Positions 33,641 through 42,563 of a DNA stretch of 45,406 bases are shown here, piece after piece. This stretch comes from Oscillospiraceae bacterium. GTDB lineage: Bacteria; Bacillota_A; Clostridia; Oscillospirales; Oscillospiraceae. The stretch is from assembly GCA_017537045.1 (NCBI GenBank), contig JAFYLN010000218.1:1-45406 (forward strand), read 5' to 3'. How positions within the stretch are numbered: position 1 is the first letter of the stretch; the number at the start of each line of letters is the position of its first letter. Below the pieces are notes generated by a model. It searched no databases, was not told where the DNA came from, and saw only the letters and a program-made list of their open reading frames with translations. Both the position numbers and the translations under genes were made by a program.

Positions 33641-34306
33641 TTACAACACTCCTCTTTTATACAGAATACGGCTGGTGCCGATGGTAAACAGAACGGACAC
33701 GGGAACCATGATACCCACAGTTCCGGCATTCAGGGCAGGCACAAAGACAAACAGGATCAGCATCAGCACCACAGGCGCAATGGCGATCTTCCAGTTTTTG
33801 CTGACAAAAGCAACACCCAGACCACCAAACAGGGCGGGCAGCATCTGCGCAAAAGCAGGCTCCAGAATGGACGCTTCCAGAATGGGGCTCAGGGGAACGA
33901 TCAGGATAACGCCAATGATGATAATGATAGTAGTAACGATGGAAGAGGTGGCGATCGCAATGGTGGAAATAATCTCACCCTCTTCGCTCGACGCGCTGAC
34001 CTCATTCTGCTCCAGCGCGTTAATGGCGCAGGGCAGCTTCAGGTTGGAGATATTGCCGGTGACGAAGCTCAGGTAGGAGCCGCCCGCCCCCAGCATGGGC
34101 ACAAAGGTGATGGTCTCCACAACGCCTACCGCCCAGTACATAGGAGCAGTGGCAACCAGGCCGACGGCCAAGGCACCCCAATCAGGGGCTGCGCCGAAGA
34201 TCAGGGCGACGGAAATTGGGAACATCATCAAAAGGATCATCACGCCGATGTTCCAGATACGGCCGTCACGGTGGACGGAATCAATGTAGGACAGTTTCTT
34301 TTTCAT
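33641..34306 (-). CDS. Uncharacterised integral membrane protein, partner of the DUF5058-like protein
   Basis: A 221-residue protein with about five to six membrane segments (starting WNIGVMILLMMFPISVALIF). I recognise no family with confidence. AGGAGG lies 8 nt before ATG 34306, and this overlaps the stop of the upstream gene. Its stop abuts the M20 start. A two-subunit transporter or channel with the upstream protein is inferred from the operon, not from motifs. No ATP-binding or signal sequence is seen. Confidence 0.7.
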   Translation of the reverse strand: MKKKLSYIDSVHRDGRIWNIGVMILLMMFPISVALIFGAAPDWGALAVGLVATAPMYWAVGVVETITFVPMLGAGGSYLSFVTGNISNLKLPCAINALEQNEVSASSEEGEIISTIAIATSSIVTTIIIIIGVILIVPLSPILEASILEPAFAQMLPALFGGLGVAFVSKNWKIAIAPVVLMLILFVFVPALNAGTVGIMVPVSVLFTIGTSRILYKRGVL

Positions 34307-34319
34307 ATGCAGCACCTCC

Positions 34320-35066
34320 TTAACCGAGCAGCGCCGTGATGGGAATGGCGGATGCCATGCCCAGGATCAGAGAGATGGGCAGCGCATAATCACCGATCCA
34401 CTTCCACTTGCGCATGGCAAGGCCAAGGCACACCATGACCAGTGCGGATACACCCATAACACAAACGGGAATCAGACCCGTGGTGGGAGATACACCTTCC
34501 ACAGGATTCCAGAGCATGGAGAAATCGCAGAATACGAAGCCGAGGAAGGCAGCGATCATGCCGATAAACATGGCATTCTGGAAAATTTCAGACCACTTCT
34601 TGTCCTTGGCTTCCAGCTTGGTCATGCCGCCCAGCAGCTTCTTGCCGATGACAGGCACCAGCCAGATACCAACCATGATAGAAATGGTCATAACAAGAGA
34701 AATATTGACGAACTGCTGCGCTGTCAGACTGCTGATCTTACCCAGTTCCAGACCCATGGCGCTGACTGCATTGGACGCAGCAATGGCCTCATAGCTGAGA
34801 GAACCCACCACGGAAAGCCGCAGCCAGGGTAGTGGGATGCCAAGGCTCTTTGCCAGCGTGATGACGCTGATAACAATGGACACCGCAGGAGCAATGGTAA
34901 AAATGGCGGCAGTTTTGATGCTTTTGTGGATCTTGGCCTGATCCATGCCGATCTCCTTGCTGCGCTTCAACGCTTTGGCAAGAAAATACACAGACTGACC
35001 CAGAACCACAGCAACCAGAATACCTGCCAATACGAACAGGATCGGATGGTTGGTACTGAATGTCAT
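34320..35066 (-). CDS. Integral membrane protein, probably DUF5058 family
   Basis: A 248-residue protein with about six membrane segments (PILFVLAGILVAVVLGQSVYFL, then repeated hydrophobic blocks). The internal SIKTAAIFTIAPAVSIV and RLSVVGSLSYEAIAAS segments look conserved. I think it belongs to DUF5058, from memory; function unknown. It leads the operon; the smaller membrane protein follows after 13 nt and the M20 peptidase with no gap. ATG 35066 has GGAGG 7 nt upstream. Confidence 0.7.
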   Translation of the reverse strand: MTFSTNHPILFVLAGILVAVVLGQSVYFLAKALKRSKEIGMDQAKIHKSIKTAAIFTIAPAVSIVISVITLAKSLGIPLPWLRLSVVGSLSYEAIAASNAVSAMGLELGKISSLTAQQFVNISLVMTISIMVGIWLVPVIGKKLLGGMTKLEAKDKKWSEIFQNAMFIGMIAAFLGFVFCDFSMLWNPVEGVSPTTGLIPVCVMGVSALVMVCLGLAMRKWKWIGDYALPISLILGMASAIPITALLG

Positions 35067-35094
35067 GAAAACACCTCCATGAATGAATATGAAC

Positions 35095-35123
35095 ATTATA
35101 GCACGGTCATGTTCTGCACACAA
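35095..35123 (-). promoter_or_regulatory. Promoter of the membrane-pair/M20 operon
   Basis: Minus strand: -35 TTGTGT (35118-35123), 17-nt spacer ending TGC (extended -10), -10 TATAAT (35095-35100). Confidence 0.8.
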
Positions 35124-35135
35124 TACAGAAAATGA

Positions 35136-35164
35136 CAAAAACTCCGGCTGTGAACAGCCGGAGT
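35136..35164 (-). terminator. Terminator after the large secreted protein
   Basis: Stem ACTCCGGCTG / CAGCCGGAGT with a 4-nt loop, followed by TTTTGTC on the minus strand. It sits between that gene and the next promoter. Confidence 0.85.
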
Positions 35165-35187
35165 GGCAGATTTTGTCATGTTGACGT

Positions 35188-38100
35188 TTACGCGGCAGCA
35201 ATGATATTCTCAAGGGTTTTGTCATGGACTGAGCCTGCAGGAAAATAATCGCGGTTTTGGGTGGCAACATAGTAAATGCTGCGGCAGACCTGACCGCCGT
35301 AGAGTGTCAGTGTTTGCCTATTATATTCCAAAACCGCATAGGGACGGGCAAGAATATCCCCATTGCTTACTGCTGCATCTAATCCGGTCAACACACCGGT
35401 AAAGCGTTCTTTCCCGTTTTCTTTCGAAAAAGTCCGGAATGTACTTCCTGCTTTGCCGCCAAACACGTCACTGCATATGCCGTTTTTCAAGGTCACATCC
35501 TTATTTTCTGCCTCAACCTTTGCAAATACTGTGCCGATCCGGGTCACATGGAAGTCCTTTAAGGAGCCAGTAAGCAGCTCCCCCTGCATCAAACGCTCAC
35601 GCTTTTGTACAGGAACAGAAGTAAAGAACCGAATGCTGTTTATGGTTGTTTTGACGCAGATAGAGGTGCCTTCATAGCAGAAGAAATCATCCAGCTCTGC
35701 GACCCGCTCTGTGCGGAAACTGTCAGGCTTGCCGTCAGAATCCTCATCCACAGGCACTGCACACCACACGTACATATTGACGGGATAAGTACCATAGGCC
35801 GTATCTGAAGTGTGGTAGCGGTGGGCAGTCACAAACACTGTATTCTTGACTGCATCCGCATCGAGCCATGCGGTGCAGGTTTCATCCAGCGTGTAAGGAT
35901 CTCCGCCGATGTAAATTTGCGTGCCGGGCACGATAACATCGCACGCAGCAGAATCCATAGCCAGCTTGCACATTCCCTCGTGGGGATTTTCCACCGCCTG
36001 ATGTTTAACGGGGATGGAAACCACCGCACTGGTGCCAAGGTATTCTGCTGTGCTGTCCCAGATCATTTTCACCGCAAGCATATGAATCTGGCCATCATCG
36101 GTAACGGTAAAGTCTTCTGAAAAAGAGGCTTCTTCATCCACCGCATACAGGTAGGAAGAAGGCTGCGGGACAGTCGAATCTCCATCTGTGGTGATCAGGC
36201 GCAGTGCTTTCCCGTTGATCTTTTCCCGGTTTTCAGCATCATGATCTACATTATAAGGAACAGGTTCTTCGTCAGGATATGTACCTGCCGTAACATCAAG
36301 GATCTGACGTATTTCCTGCAGCGTAACCTCCAGACCGGTCAGCATGAGCTCGGGGAACAGGTCATCACCGCTCCAGAGGATCTGCAGCCGGAGTCTATCA
36401 CCGGTAAAGGCTGCATCTGCTTTATTCTCTGTCTGGCCTTCTTCGCAGGAACCATCGATCAGGTGGTATTCCCCTGCATCACTATTCCAGACATAGACCT
36501 TTAAATCCTCTGTCTGCGGATTTCCGGTAAAAGCCAGAACATTTTCAAGCAGTTCGGCTTTCACTTTTCCGGCACATTGTGTCACCTTGCCATCATAAAA
36601 ACGGTTATAGCGCAATATGCTGTCCTTCACCATCATAGACCGTTCGGCATAGGTAACGTTGATGGTATAGTTGTTGACAGTCTCACTGTTCTTTACGCAA
36701 AATGATGCCGTTTTGGTTCCCGCACCGGTTCTAAGTATCTCAACATCGTTTTCTGTTACAATCATGCTTTGTACTGCGTATGCAAATCCTGTGCCGCTGT
36801 TTGGTTCAACGCGGACCGTCAGTTTATTTCCGTCCGTAACCGGATTTTCAAGATTGATCTCACTGCCGCTGCTGTCTGTAATAGTAACCACACCTTTGGT
36901 TTCGTCTGCGGACAGGGTTACTGTTGCCGGAAGCAACGGTGCTTTACTGATCTCCACGCGCACCGTAACGCTGCCAGGCTTGTAGACGGTATTGCCTGCA
37001 AATTGTGCAGTCAGTTCGAAGATTTTTGTTTCGCCTGCAGCCATGGAACCGATCTCCTGCTGCATCATCCCGGGAATCTGGAACACCTCCGCAGGCAGCT
37101 CCAACTCCCCCGCTGCCACTGCGGCGGCGGTTCTGATGCTGTCAATGCCCGTTTTGGAATCCAGCGTAATATCATAGGTTGGTGCTGCTGCGCGGCAATC
37201 GACCAGAACCACGCTGCCAATTACAGACACTTCCGGATACTGTGCATCTCCTGTCCAGGTGATCTTCACCTCTACAGCACTGTCCTCCACAGCCGGAAAT
37301 GCGGGATTCTCATCATCACCTGCAAAGTCCAGCGGATGCCAGTCTTCGGCTGATTTGAAGGCATATGTCACACCCCGGCTGTCCCATGCCAGCGCATCCG
37401 GAAGCTTTCCCTGTGAGCCGGAAGCAATCACTGTCTCAAACAGAAGTTTCTCCAGCGCATCGCTGCCATTGACTGTGCCGTTCGCATGCATCTGCTCCGC
37501 TACCGTCTTTGCAGGATTAAAAGGCAGGCTCTGAACCCCCTCCTTTACCTGCAAAAACTTCTCCGCCAGCTCCACGGCCACATTCACCGCATCCGTGCTG
37601 CTGACCATATAAGAAATTGTGCAGGAACGGTTCTGCCCGAAGCTCGCTGCATCAAGCTGTTCGATCCCATTGATCTGAATGGATTTGACATACCAGTTTC
37701 CCACAGGTTCCGCCCGATACGTCAGAACTTCCCCGATTTCATACACCGCAGATGCCGTGGCACCGGTAACCATGCCGGAAGTACCGTCAGAAGTCACGTT
37801 TCCGGCCGCATCCGTACGAATTTCCGTGTAAGTAACTTCCGCAGCATTTACCGCTTGTTTCTTATAAATAATATGATAAGCAGTTGAATCCGTAACAGTT
37901 ACTTCCAGTTCGTGCTTCCCTGTCGCTTCATTCAGCTCAAGCTTATTATCTGCCACATAGACATCGTAGCCCTCTACGGCCTGTACGGAAATGGTTGCCT
38001 TTTCATCCTTGTAAAACCTGCCGCTGTCATGATCTCGAAGCTCCGCGGCTGCACCGGAGGGCAATTCCATACTGCTGCCTGCGGCATTCTGTGCGGTCAC

Positions 38101-38577
38101 AGAACCGATAACCGGCTCATAGTAAAACAGTGCTTTGAAATATTTACCCGTGTCCAGATATTCCAGCTTCATGTCGGAAACCTTACTCCCGGAAAACACG
38201 AAATTCTGAACACTGTAGAGCGTATCATGTGCCAGTACCGCATTCCCCTTGCTGTCAGAGCCGACGATGAATTCCGTTGTTCCGTCTTTATACTTGATAC
38301 CACCGCCTGGAAAACCGGAATAGCTAAAACAGCTTGTAACATCTATTCCGCCTGTCTGCGCCTTGAGAGGATTTGTCGTATTCTTTTGTGGTATAAATGA
38401 AGAATCGGCAGCCACAAGTGCTTCATACAGTGCCGCTGCTGCCATCTCACCATCCAGAACTTCAACAACATAGGGATTTTCAGGTTGACCATCGGCCGCC
38501 AATGCATGTACAGTCAGAAAACCCACCGCCGTTATCCATATCAGTACAAAAGATATTATTCTGAACACACTTTTCAT
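35188..38577 (-). CDS. Large secreted multidomain protein, function unknown
   Basis: A 1129-residue exported protein. Signal peptide about 1-27 (FVLIWITAVGFLTVHALA). There is no LPxTG or other wall anchor at the end, so it may be released or held by charge. Repeated beta-rich units: VKITWTGDAQYPEVSVIG (about 438), LQILWSGDDLFPELMLTG (about 731) and VKMIWDSTAEYLG (about 837), each after an alpha/beta stretch. The N-terminal 120 residues have a lysozyme-inhibitor-like look with no match I can name. The start is ATG 38577 with only a weak AAGGG site. Single gene between its own promoter and terminator. Confidence 0.75.
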   Translation of the reverse strand: MKSVFRIISFVLIWITAVGFLTVHALAADGQPENPYVVEVLDGEMAAAALYEALVAADSSFIPQKNTTNPLKAQTGGIDVTSCFSYSGFPGGGIKYKDGTTEFIVGSDSKGNAVLAHDTLYSVQNFVFSGSKVSDMKLEYLDTGKYFKALFYYEPVIGSVTAQNAAGSSMELPSGAAAELRDHDSGRFYKDEKATISVQAVEGYDVYVADNKLELNEATGKHELEVTVTDSTAYHIIYKKQAVNAAEVTYTEIRTDAAGNVTSDGTSGMVTGATASAVYEIGEVLTYRAEPVGNWYVKSIQINGIEQLDAASFGQNRSCTISYMVSSTDAVNVAVELAEKFLQVKEGVQSLPFNPAKTVAEQMHANGTVNGSDALEKLLFETVIASGSQGKLPDALAWDSRGVTYAFKSAEDWHPLDFAGDDENPAFPAVEDSAVEVKITWTGDAQYPEVSVIGSVVLVDCRAAAPTYDITLDSKTGIDSIRTAAAVAAGELELPAEVFQIPGMMQQEIGSMAAGETKIFELTAQFAGNTVYKPGSVTVRVEISKAPLLPATVTLSADETKGVVTITDSSGSEINLENPVTDGNKLTVRVEPNSGTGFAYAVQSMIVTENDVEILRTGAGTKTASFCVKNSETVNNYTINVTYAERSMMVKDSILRYNRFYDGKVTQCAGKVKAELLENVLAFTGNPQTEDLKVYVWNSDAGEYHLIDGSCEEGQTENKADAAFTGDRLRLQILWSGDDLFPELMLTGLEVTLQEIRQILDVTAGTYPDEEPVPYNVDHDAENREKINGKALRLITTDGDSTVPQPSSYLYAVDEEASFSEDFTVTDDGQIHMLAVKMIWDSTAEYLGTSAVVSIPVKHQAVENPHEGMCKLAMDSAACDVIVPGTQIYIGGDPYTLDETCTAWLDADAVKNTVFVTAHRYHTSDTAYGTYPVNMYVWCAVPVDEDSDGKPDSFRTERVAELDDFFCYEGTSICVKTTINSIRFFTSVPVQKRERLMQGELLTGSLKDFHVTRIGTVFAKVEAENKDVTLKNGICSDVFGGKAGSTFRTFSKENGKERFTGVLTGLDAAVSNGDILARPYAVLEYNRQTLTLYGGQVCRSIYYVATQNRDYFPAGSVHDKTLENIIAAA

Positions 38578-38626
38578 TCTTCACAGCCCTTTTCTTTATT
38601 TCTAAAACGGCAGTTATCTTGCCTTT

Positions 38627-38654
38627 ATTATATCTTCCCACGCTCAAAAATCAA
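38627..38654 (-). promoter_or_regulatory. Promoter of the large secreted protein
   Basis: Minus strand: -35 TTGATT (38649-38654), 16-nt spacer, -10 TATAAT (38627-38632). Confidence 0.7.
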
Positions 38655-38671
38655 TGTCTGGAAACTTCATT

Positions 38672-38700
38672 AAAAAACCAGTCCTTCTGGACTGGTTTTT
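38672..38700 (-). terminator. Terminator after the arsR/zinc-ribbon unit
   Basis: Stem AACCAGTCC / GGACTGGTT with a 4-nt loop, A-tract on one side and T-tract on the other, so it could work on either strand. It lies 4 nt past the zinc-ribbon stop. Confidence 0.88.
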
Positions 38701-38704
38701 CTAT

Positions 38705-38929
38705 TCAGGCAATACGCTTTCCGCAATGCTGGCAGTATGCAGCTTCATTGTTGCCCAGTTGTTTGCCACAATGCGGGCATTTATTGAAGAGAAAGTGTGG
38801 AATCAGACAAGAAAATGCTACAACGGCACCTATAATGAATAGCGGCTCATAGATATATGCCGCAAGCATGATGGCCGTTCCTGCAATCATCAGTATATTT
38901 CTCAGTTTTTGTGCCTGTTTGACTTTCAC
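38705..38929 (-). CDS. Small membrane protein with C-terminal zinc ribbon
   Basis: A 74-residue protein. Two hydrophobic segments (about 10-27 and 30-48) and then a four-Cys zinc ribbon CPHCGKQLGNNEAAYCQHCG. GTG 38929 is the start, with GGAGG 7 nt upstream. It follows the ArsR-type regulator after 18 nt in one unit. No known family; a metal-linked membrane role is inferred from the ribbon and from the neighbour. Confidence 0.75.
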   Translation of the reverse strand: MKVKQAQKLRNILMIAGTAIMLAAYIYEPLFIIGAVVAFSCLIPHFLFNKCPHCGKQLGNNEAAYCQHCGKRIA

Positions 38930-38947
38930 TGCAGCACCTCCATGAAA

Positions 38948-39247
38948 TCAGTCACACATCACATGTTCCAGACCCATTTTCAGAATGGTCTTCACATGGT
39001 CATCTGCCAAAGAATACCAGAGGTTCTTGCCATCCCGGCGGAATTTAATCAGGTGCATCTGCTTGAGCAGCCGAAGCTGATGGGACACACCGCTCTGAGA
39101 GACCCCCACTTCTTCCGCAATCTCCGTGACGCACAGTTCCTGCCGCACCAGCAACAATGACAGGATATGCACCCGGGTGGGATCAGCAAAGCCCTTGAAC
39201 AGATCTGCGATATGACCCATGATCTCCTTTTCCGGAATATTTTGCAT
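38948..39247 (-). CDS. ArsR/SmtB family metal-sensing repressor
   Basis: A 99-residue winged-helix dimer. ADPTRVHILSLLL, ELCVTEIAEEVGVSQSGVSHQLRLL (recognition helix) and the wing KFRRDGKNLWYSLADD are classic. The last helix keeps the SmtB/CzrA alpha-5 zinc spacing: Asp82, His84, His95 and, where SmtB has Glu, Cys98. The alpha-3 Cys motif is reduced to one Cys (ELCV). Binding of Zn or a softer metal is inferred. GGAGG precedes ATG 39247. It leads the unit with the small zinc-ribbon protein. Confidence 0.9.
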   Translation of the reverse strand: MQNIPEKEIMGHIADLFKGFADPTRVHILSLLLVRQELCVTEIAEEVGVSQSGVSHQLRLLKQMHLIKFRRDGKNLWYSLADDHVKTILKMGLEHVMCD

Positions 39248-39277
39248 TTCGGGTGCCTCCTTTTGGTATTTTTTATT

Positions 39278-39306
39278 ATTTTAGCGCAACTCCGCCGGAA
39301 AGGCAA
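39278..39306 (-). promoter_or_regulatory. Promoter of the arsR/zinc-ribbon unit
   Basis: Minus strand: -35 TTGCCT (39301-39306), 17-nt spacer, -10 TAAAAT (39278-39283). The A+T-rich imperfect dyad after the -10 (about 39264-39280) could be the operator. Confidence 0.55.
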
Positions 39307-39308
39307 CC

Positions 39309-41021
39309 TTATTTTTCAGATACTGCCGCCTGCAGTGCTGCTGCAATAGGCAGCAGCTTGCCAGGATCAATTTTTTCCACCTTACGGTCGTAGGTCACAA
39401 GGCCATTGATCTCGTCCTCCACATCACTGACCTGTGTATAGATGGCGGCGCAAAGGCCGTTCCGCACGCAGGGAAGCACTTCCTCCAGGTACAGCTTCGC
39501 TACCGCGTCATTCAGGCTTTCCAGAGAGTCGCAGCCGCCGTAGCCGTAGGACTTATCGGGATTGAACACATGGCCTTCGACCTTGTAGGTCTTTCCTCCA
39601 AATTCGCTGAGCACCAGCGGTTTCACACCATCACCCGTCAACTTCACCTTGCGGAAGTACACATGGCGGCTGTCCACATCGGTCTTTTTCCGGCGGAACC
39701 AGCCGGAGGTTGCGTCGATGAAGCGGGTATCGTCCAGCTTTTTGAGCTGTTCGTATACGTTATCGCTGTCGAACTGGCCCCAGCCTTCGTTGAAAATCGT
39801 CCAGTAGCAAATGCAGGGATGATTTTGCAGTTGTTTGACCGTGGCTTCCATGCCCTCCAAAAACTGCTTGCGGGATACCGGATCGGTATGCTGGTTCTGA
39901 TCGTTCAATTTCTGAATACCAACGGTAGGCAGCACCGTATCGCGTAGGAAATTGTAGTCACTGTTGTTGACCATATCCTGAAATACGATCATACCCAGCT
40001 TGTCGCACTGGTAGTAGAATTCCTCCGGCTCCACCTTGATGTGCTTGCGCAGGGTGTTGAAGCCCAGTTTTTTCATCATCAGAATGTCGTCAGCATAACA
40101 TTCAGGGGCAGCAGGTGTAAAAATACCGTCGGGCCAGTAGCCCTGATCCAAAAGTCCATGGAAGAAATAGGGTTTCCCATTCAAACACAGGCGGGGATAT
40201 TGCCCCATCTTTTGAATACACAAATGCCGCAGTGCGAAATAGGATTCAAAGCAGTCTTCCCCGTACTCCAACGTAAATTCGTACAGATACGGATCTTCCG
40301 GACTCCACAGGTGCGGGTCATCCGGCTCGATCACCGCCGTGCCGTTGATCAGTGGGAACGTTCCCAACTCTTTGACCGTTACGGTTCCCTTGTGGCCATA
40401 TCCGGATGTCTGAATCCGGATGCCTTTTGCCGTGGGCCAAAGTTCCATCCATTTGATGTAATCCTCCGGAACAAATTCCAGCCACACCGTCTGCCAGATG
40501 CCGGATACCGGTGTGTACCACATGCCTCCCCGGTTCATGATCTGCTTTCCGTAAGGAAATGCCGTGTCCCGCAGGTCATCTATGCAGCGCACTGTGATAT
40601 CAAAGCAGATGCCATTGTCACACCCCGTAATATCCACACAAAAGGCTTCATAACCGCCCTCATGGTGTCCCACGTGTGTTCCGTCCACATACACATCCGC
40701 AATTTGGTCAACAGCACCGAAATGCAGCAAAACCCGGCCCTGATCCCAGCCTTCCGGCAGATCCTCCAGATGGACGATCCGGTGGTACCACATCGGGATA
40801 CCCTCTTCAAAATGCTGTCCGATTCCGGACAGTTGGGACTCCGGACAAAAGGGCACCTGAATCACCTGATCGTAGTTTGCGGGCTCCGTTCCGGAAACCG
40901 CAAATTCCCACTCACCGTTCAGATTCATCCACTTTTCCCGCTTCATTTGGGGCCGGGGATGGACAGTCCAAGGTGTTCCCGTCAAGCGCTCACCGGCAGT
41001 CGTAGTCAGTTTATTCAGCAT
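39309..41021 (-). CDS. Glycoside hydrolase family 2 (short form)
   Basis: A 570-residue cytosolic GH2 enzyme. Sugar-binding domain about 15-190 (MNLNGEWEFAVSGTEP; PFCPESQLSGIG), Ig-like domain about 190-280, TIM barrel about 280-560, and nothing after. The acid/base is Glu412 in IFNEGWGQF and the nucleophile Glu473 in LSEFGG. It is shorter than the GH2 at 637-2862 and differs in every motif context, so the two are not duplicates. AAGGAG lies 7-8 nt before ATG 41021, inside the end of the MFS gene, which it overlaps by 11 nt. Substrate is probably a plant or host oligosaccharide taken in by that carrier. Confidence 0.9.
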   Translation of the reverse strand: MLNKLTTTAGERLTGTPWTVHPRPQMKREKWMNLNGEWEFAVSGTEPANYDQVIQVPFCPESQLSGIGQHFEEGIPMWYHRIVHLEDLPEGWDQGRVLLHFGAVDQIADVYVDGTHVGHHEGGYEAFCVDITGCDNGICFDITVRCIDDLRDTAFPYGKQIMNRGGMWYTPVSGIWQTVWLEFVPEDYIKWMELWPTAKGIRIQTSGYGHKGTVTVKELGTFPLINGTAVIEPDDPHLWSPEDPYLYEFTLEYGEDCFESYFALRHLCIQKMGQYPRLCLNGKPYFFHGLLDQGYWPDGIFTPAAPECYADDILMMKKLGFNTLRKHIKVEPEEFYYQCDKLGMIVFQDMVNNSDYNFLRDTVLPTVGIQKLNDQNQHTDPVSRKQFLEGMEATVKQLQNHPCICYWTIFNEGWGQFDSDNVYEQLKKLDDTRFIDATSGWFRRKKTDVDSRHVYFRKVKLTGDGVKPLVLSEFGGKTYKVEGHVFNPDKSYGYGGCDSLESLNDAVAKLYLEEVLPCVRNGLCAAIYTQVSDVEDEINGLVTYDRKVEKIDPGKLLPIAAALQAAVSEK

Positions 41022-42309
41022 GAGCTTTCTCCTTTTTGTACAGGGGGATCAGGACGATCCAGACGAACAGCAGCACGATCAGTGCCACAAGGAAAATATT
41101 GGCGTTGGGAATAAAGGAGGTCGTGCCGTCATCATTGACAATGGTGTCCGCATTGGCAAGAACCTTTGCACCGATGGCGGGACCGATGACACCGGGGATC
41201 AGCACCTGCGCCACGATGCGCAGGCCCTGGAACATGCCGGATTTATTCTCGGGGGTATGGGTACGCACCTTGGCACCCAGCATGGCGCCCGTACCCAGGA
41301 AGCCGCACATCATCACAAGGCTTGCGATAAATACCGGTGCTGTGGTACGGAAGAAATAGAGGCCGATATAGCCCAGCATCAGCAGCACCAGCGTGGGAAC
41401 AATTGCAATGCCGAACCCCTTCTTGTCATATACTTTGCCATAAAGGGCAGTGAAGACCGCCGCCACGATGATGGCAGGCGCAAAGATCAGCACATAGTTG
41501 TCCATACCCAATGCAACGGTATAGTACAAAATCAGGTAGGGCATGAACACCTGAATGGAAATATTGAACACCGCCAGCGCGCCGAGGGTGAAATAGAGCA
41601 TTTTGTTGGACTTGACCACGCCGGGGCGAAATCCATAGAAAATATTGCCGAAATAGCTCTGGTTGTCCTCGGTTTTAACCTCCGGTTCATCGATGAGGAA
41701 AAAGCCGGAAACACCGATGGCAATGACCGCGATGCCGATGATATTGAAAATGGTAACCCAGCTGCTTTCCAGATTCAGATCAAAGCTCATAAAAGAGCCG
41801 AACACCACCAGAATCGAAACCAGCGGCATCATGGCATTGATGCCCTCCACCTTGCCGCGGCTTCCTTCGTCAGTCACATCGGTCAGCCATGCATTGAAGC
41901 AGGCATCGTTGGCCGTGGAGCCGAAGAAGGTCATAATGCAGTCCATGATGATCACAAGGCTCACACCCACAGATGCGGCAGAAACCGCAGCCGGGAACAG
42001 CGCGTCGATCACATCCATGCGGATCAGGGCAAAGCTCCAGATGGAAATACCCCAGAGGATATAGCCGCCGCAGATGAATATCTTACGCTTGCCCAGTTTG
42101 TCGGACAATGCGCCAATCAGCAGGGTCGTCACCGTTGCCGCAACAGCGGACGCTGCCACCATGGCAGAGATCGCCTCCGCCGATGCATGGAACATTTTAT
42201 AGATGAAGACATTGAAATACATGTTTTCAACCGTCCACGCAACCTGTCCGGTCAGGCAGAAGATCACCAGTGCCAGATAAAAACGGCCATTTCTCTTCGG
42301 TTTATCCAT
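41011..42309 (-). CDS. MFS sugar transporter
   Basis: A 432-residue, 12-segment major facilitator carrier. The cytoplasmic loop LIGALSDKLGKRKIF after TM2 is the MFS signature; the layout recalls sugar/H+ or glycoside-pentoside-hexuronide carriers. It leads the unit with the GH2 enzyme, whose start it overlaps, so the carrier likely brings in the enzyme's glycoside. The start is taken as ATG 42309 because the promoter -10 box at 42344 lies beyond the longer ATG at 42345; a TTG at 42315 is also possible with better site spacing. Confidence 0.87.
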   Translation of the reverse strand: MDKPKRNGRFYLALVIFCLTGQVAWTVENMYFNVFIYKMFHASAEAISAMVAASAVAATVTTLLIGALSDKLGKRKIFICGGYILWGISIWSFALIRMDVIDALFPAAVSAASVGVSLVIIMDCIMTFFGSTANDACFNAWLTDVTDEGSRGKVEGINAMMPLVSILVVFGSFMSFDLNLESSWVTIFNIIGIAVIAIGVSGFFLIDEPEVKTEDNQSYFGNIFYGFRPGVVKSNKMLYFTLGALAVFNISIQVFMPYLILYYTVALGMDNYVLIFAPAIIVAAVFTALYGKVYDKKGFGIAIVPTLVLLMLGYIGLYFFRTTAPVFIASLVMMCGFLGTGAMLGAKVRTHTPENKSGMFQGLRIVAQVLIPGVIGPAIGAKVLANADTIVNDDGTTSFIPNANIFLVALIVLLFVWIVLIPLYKKEKAHAE

Positions 42310-42343
42310 ATCCAAATGCGCCTCTTCCCTTTTAATTTTTTTC

Positions 42344-42373
42344 ATTTTATCACATAGGGAAAATACCTGTCAA
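42344..42373 (-). promoter_or_regulatory. Promoter of the MFS-GH2 unit
   Basis: Minus strand: -35 TTGACA (42368-42373), 18-nt spacer with TGA before the -10, -10 TAAAAT (42344-42349). Confidence 0.7.
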
Positions 42374-42501
42374 TCCACTTCAATATTTAGAGCAGTTTTG
42401 TTTCCAAATCACATTTTCATGGTGCCGCAATAAATATTTCATACCCTTACCCCTGCAAAAATGCAAAGGTGTAAACTTTCTTAAAGATTTCACAATTACT
42501 C

Positions 42502-42530
42502 TTTTCAAACCCATCAAAATATGTTAGAAT
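42502..42530 (+). promoter_or_regulatory. Promoter of the glycosyltransferase run
   Basis: -35 TTTTCA (42502-42507, weak), 17-nt spacer ending TGT (extended -10), -10 TAGAAT (42525-42530). It excludes an ATG at 42531 as start. The A+T-rich 42374-42501 holds nothing else I can name. Confidence 0.55.
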
Positions 42531-42563
42531 ATGAAAGATAATCACGAAAGAGAGACTGAAGCC

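Noticed and set aside
637..41021. The two GH2 genes as a duplication
   Set aside because: Their motif contexts, lengths and C-termini differ throughout, so they are separate members of the family.
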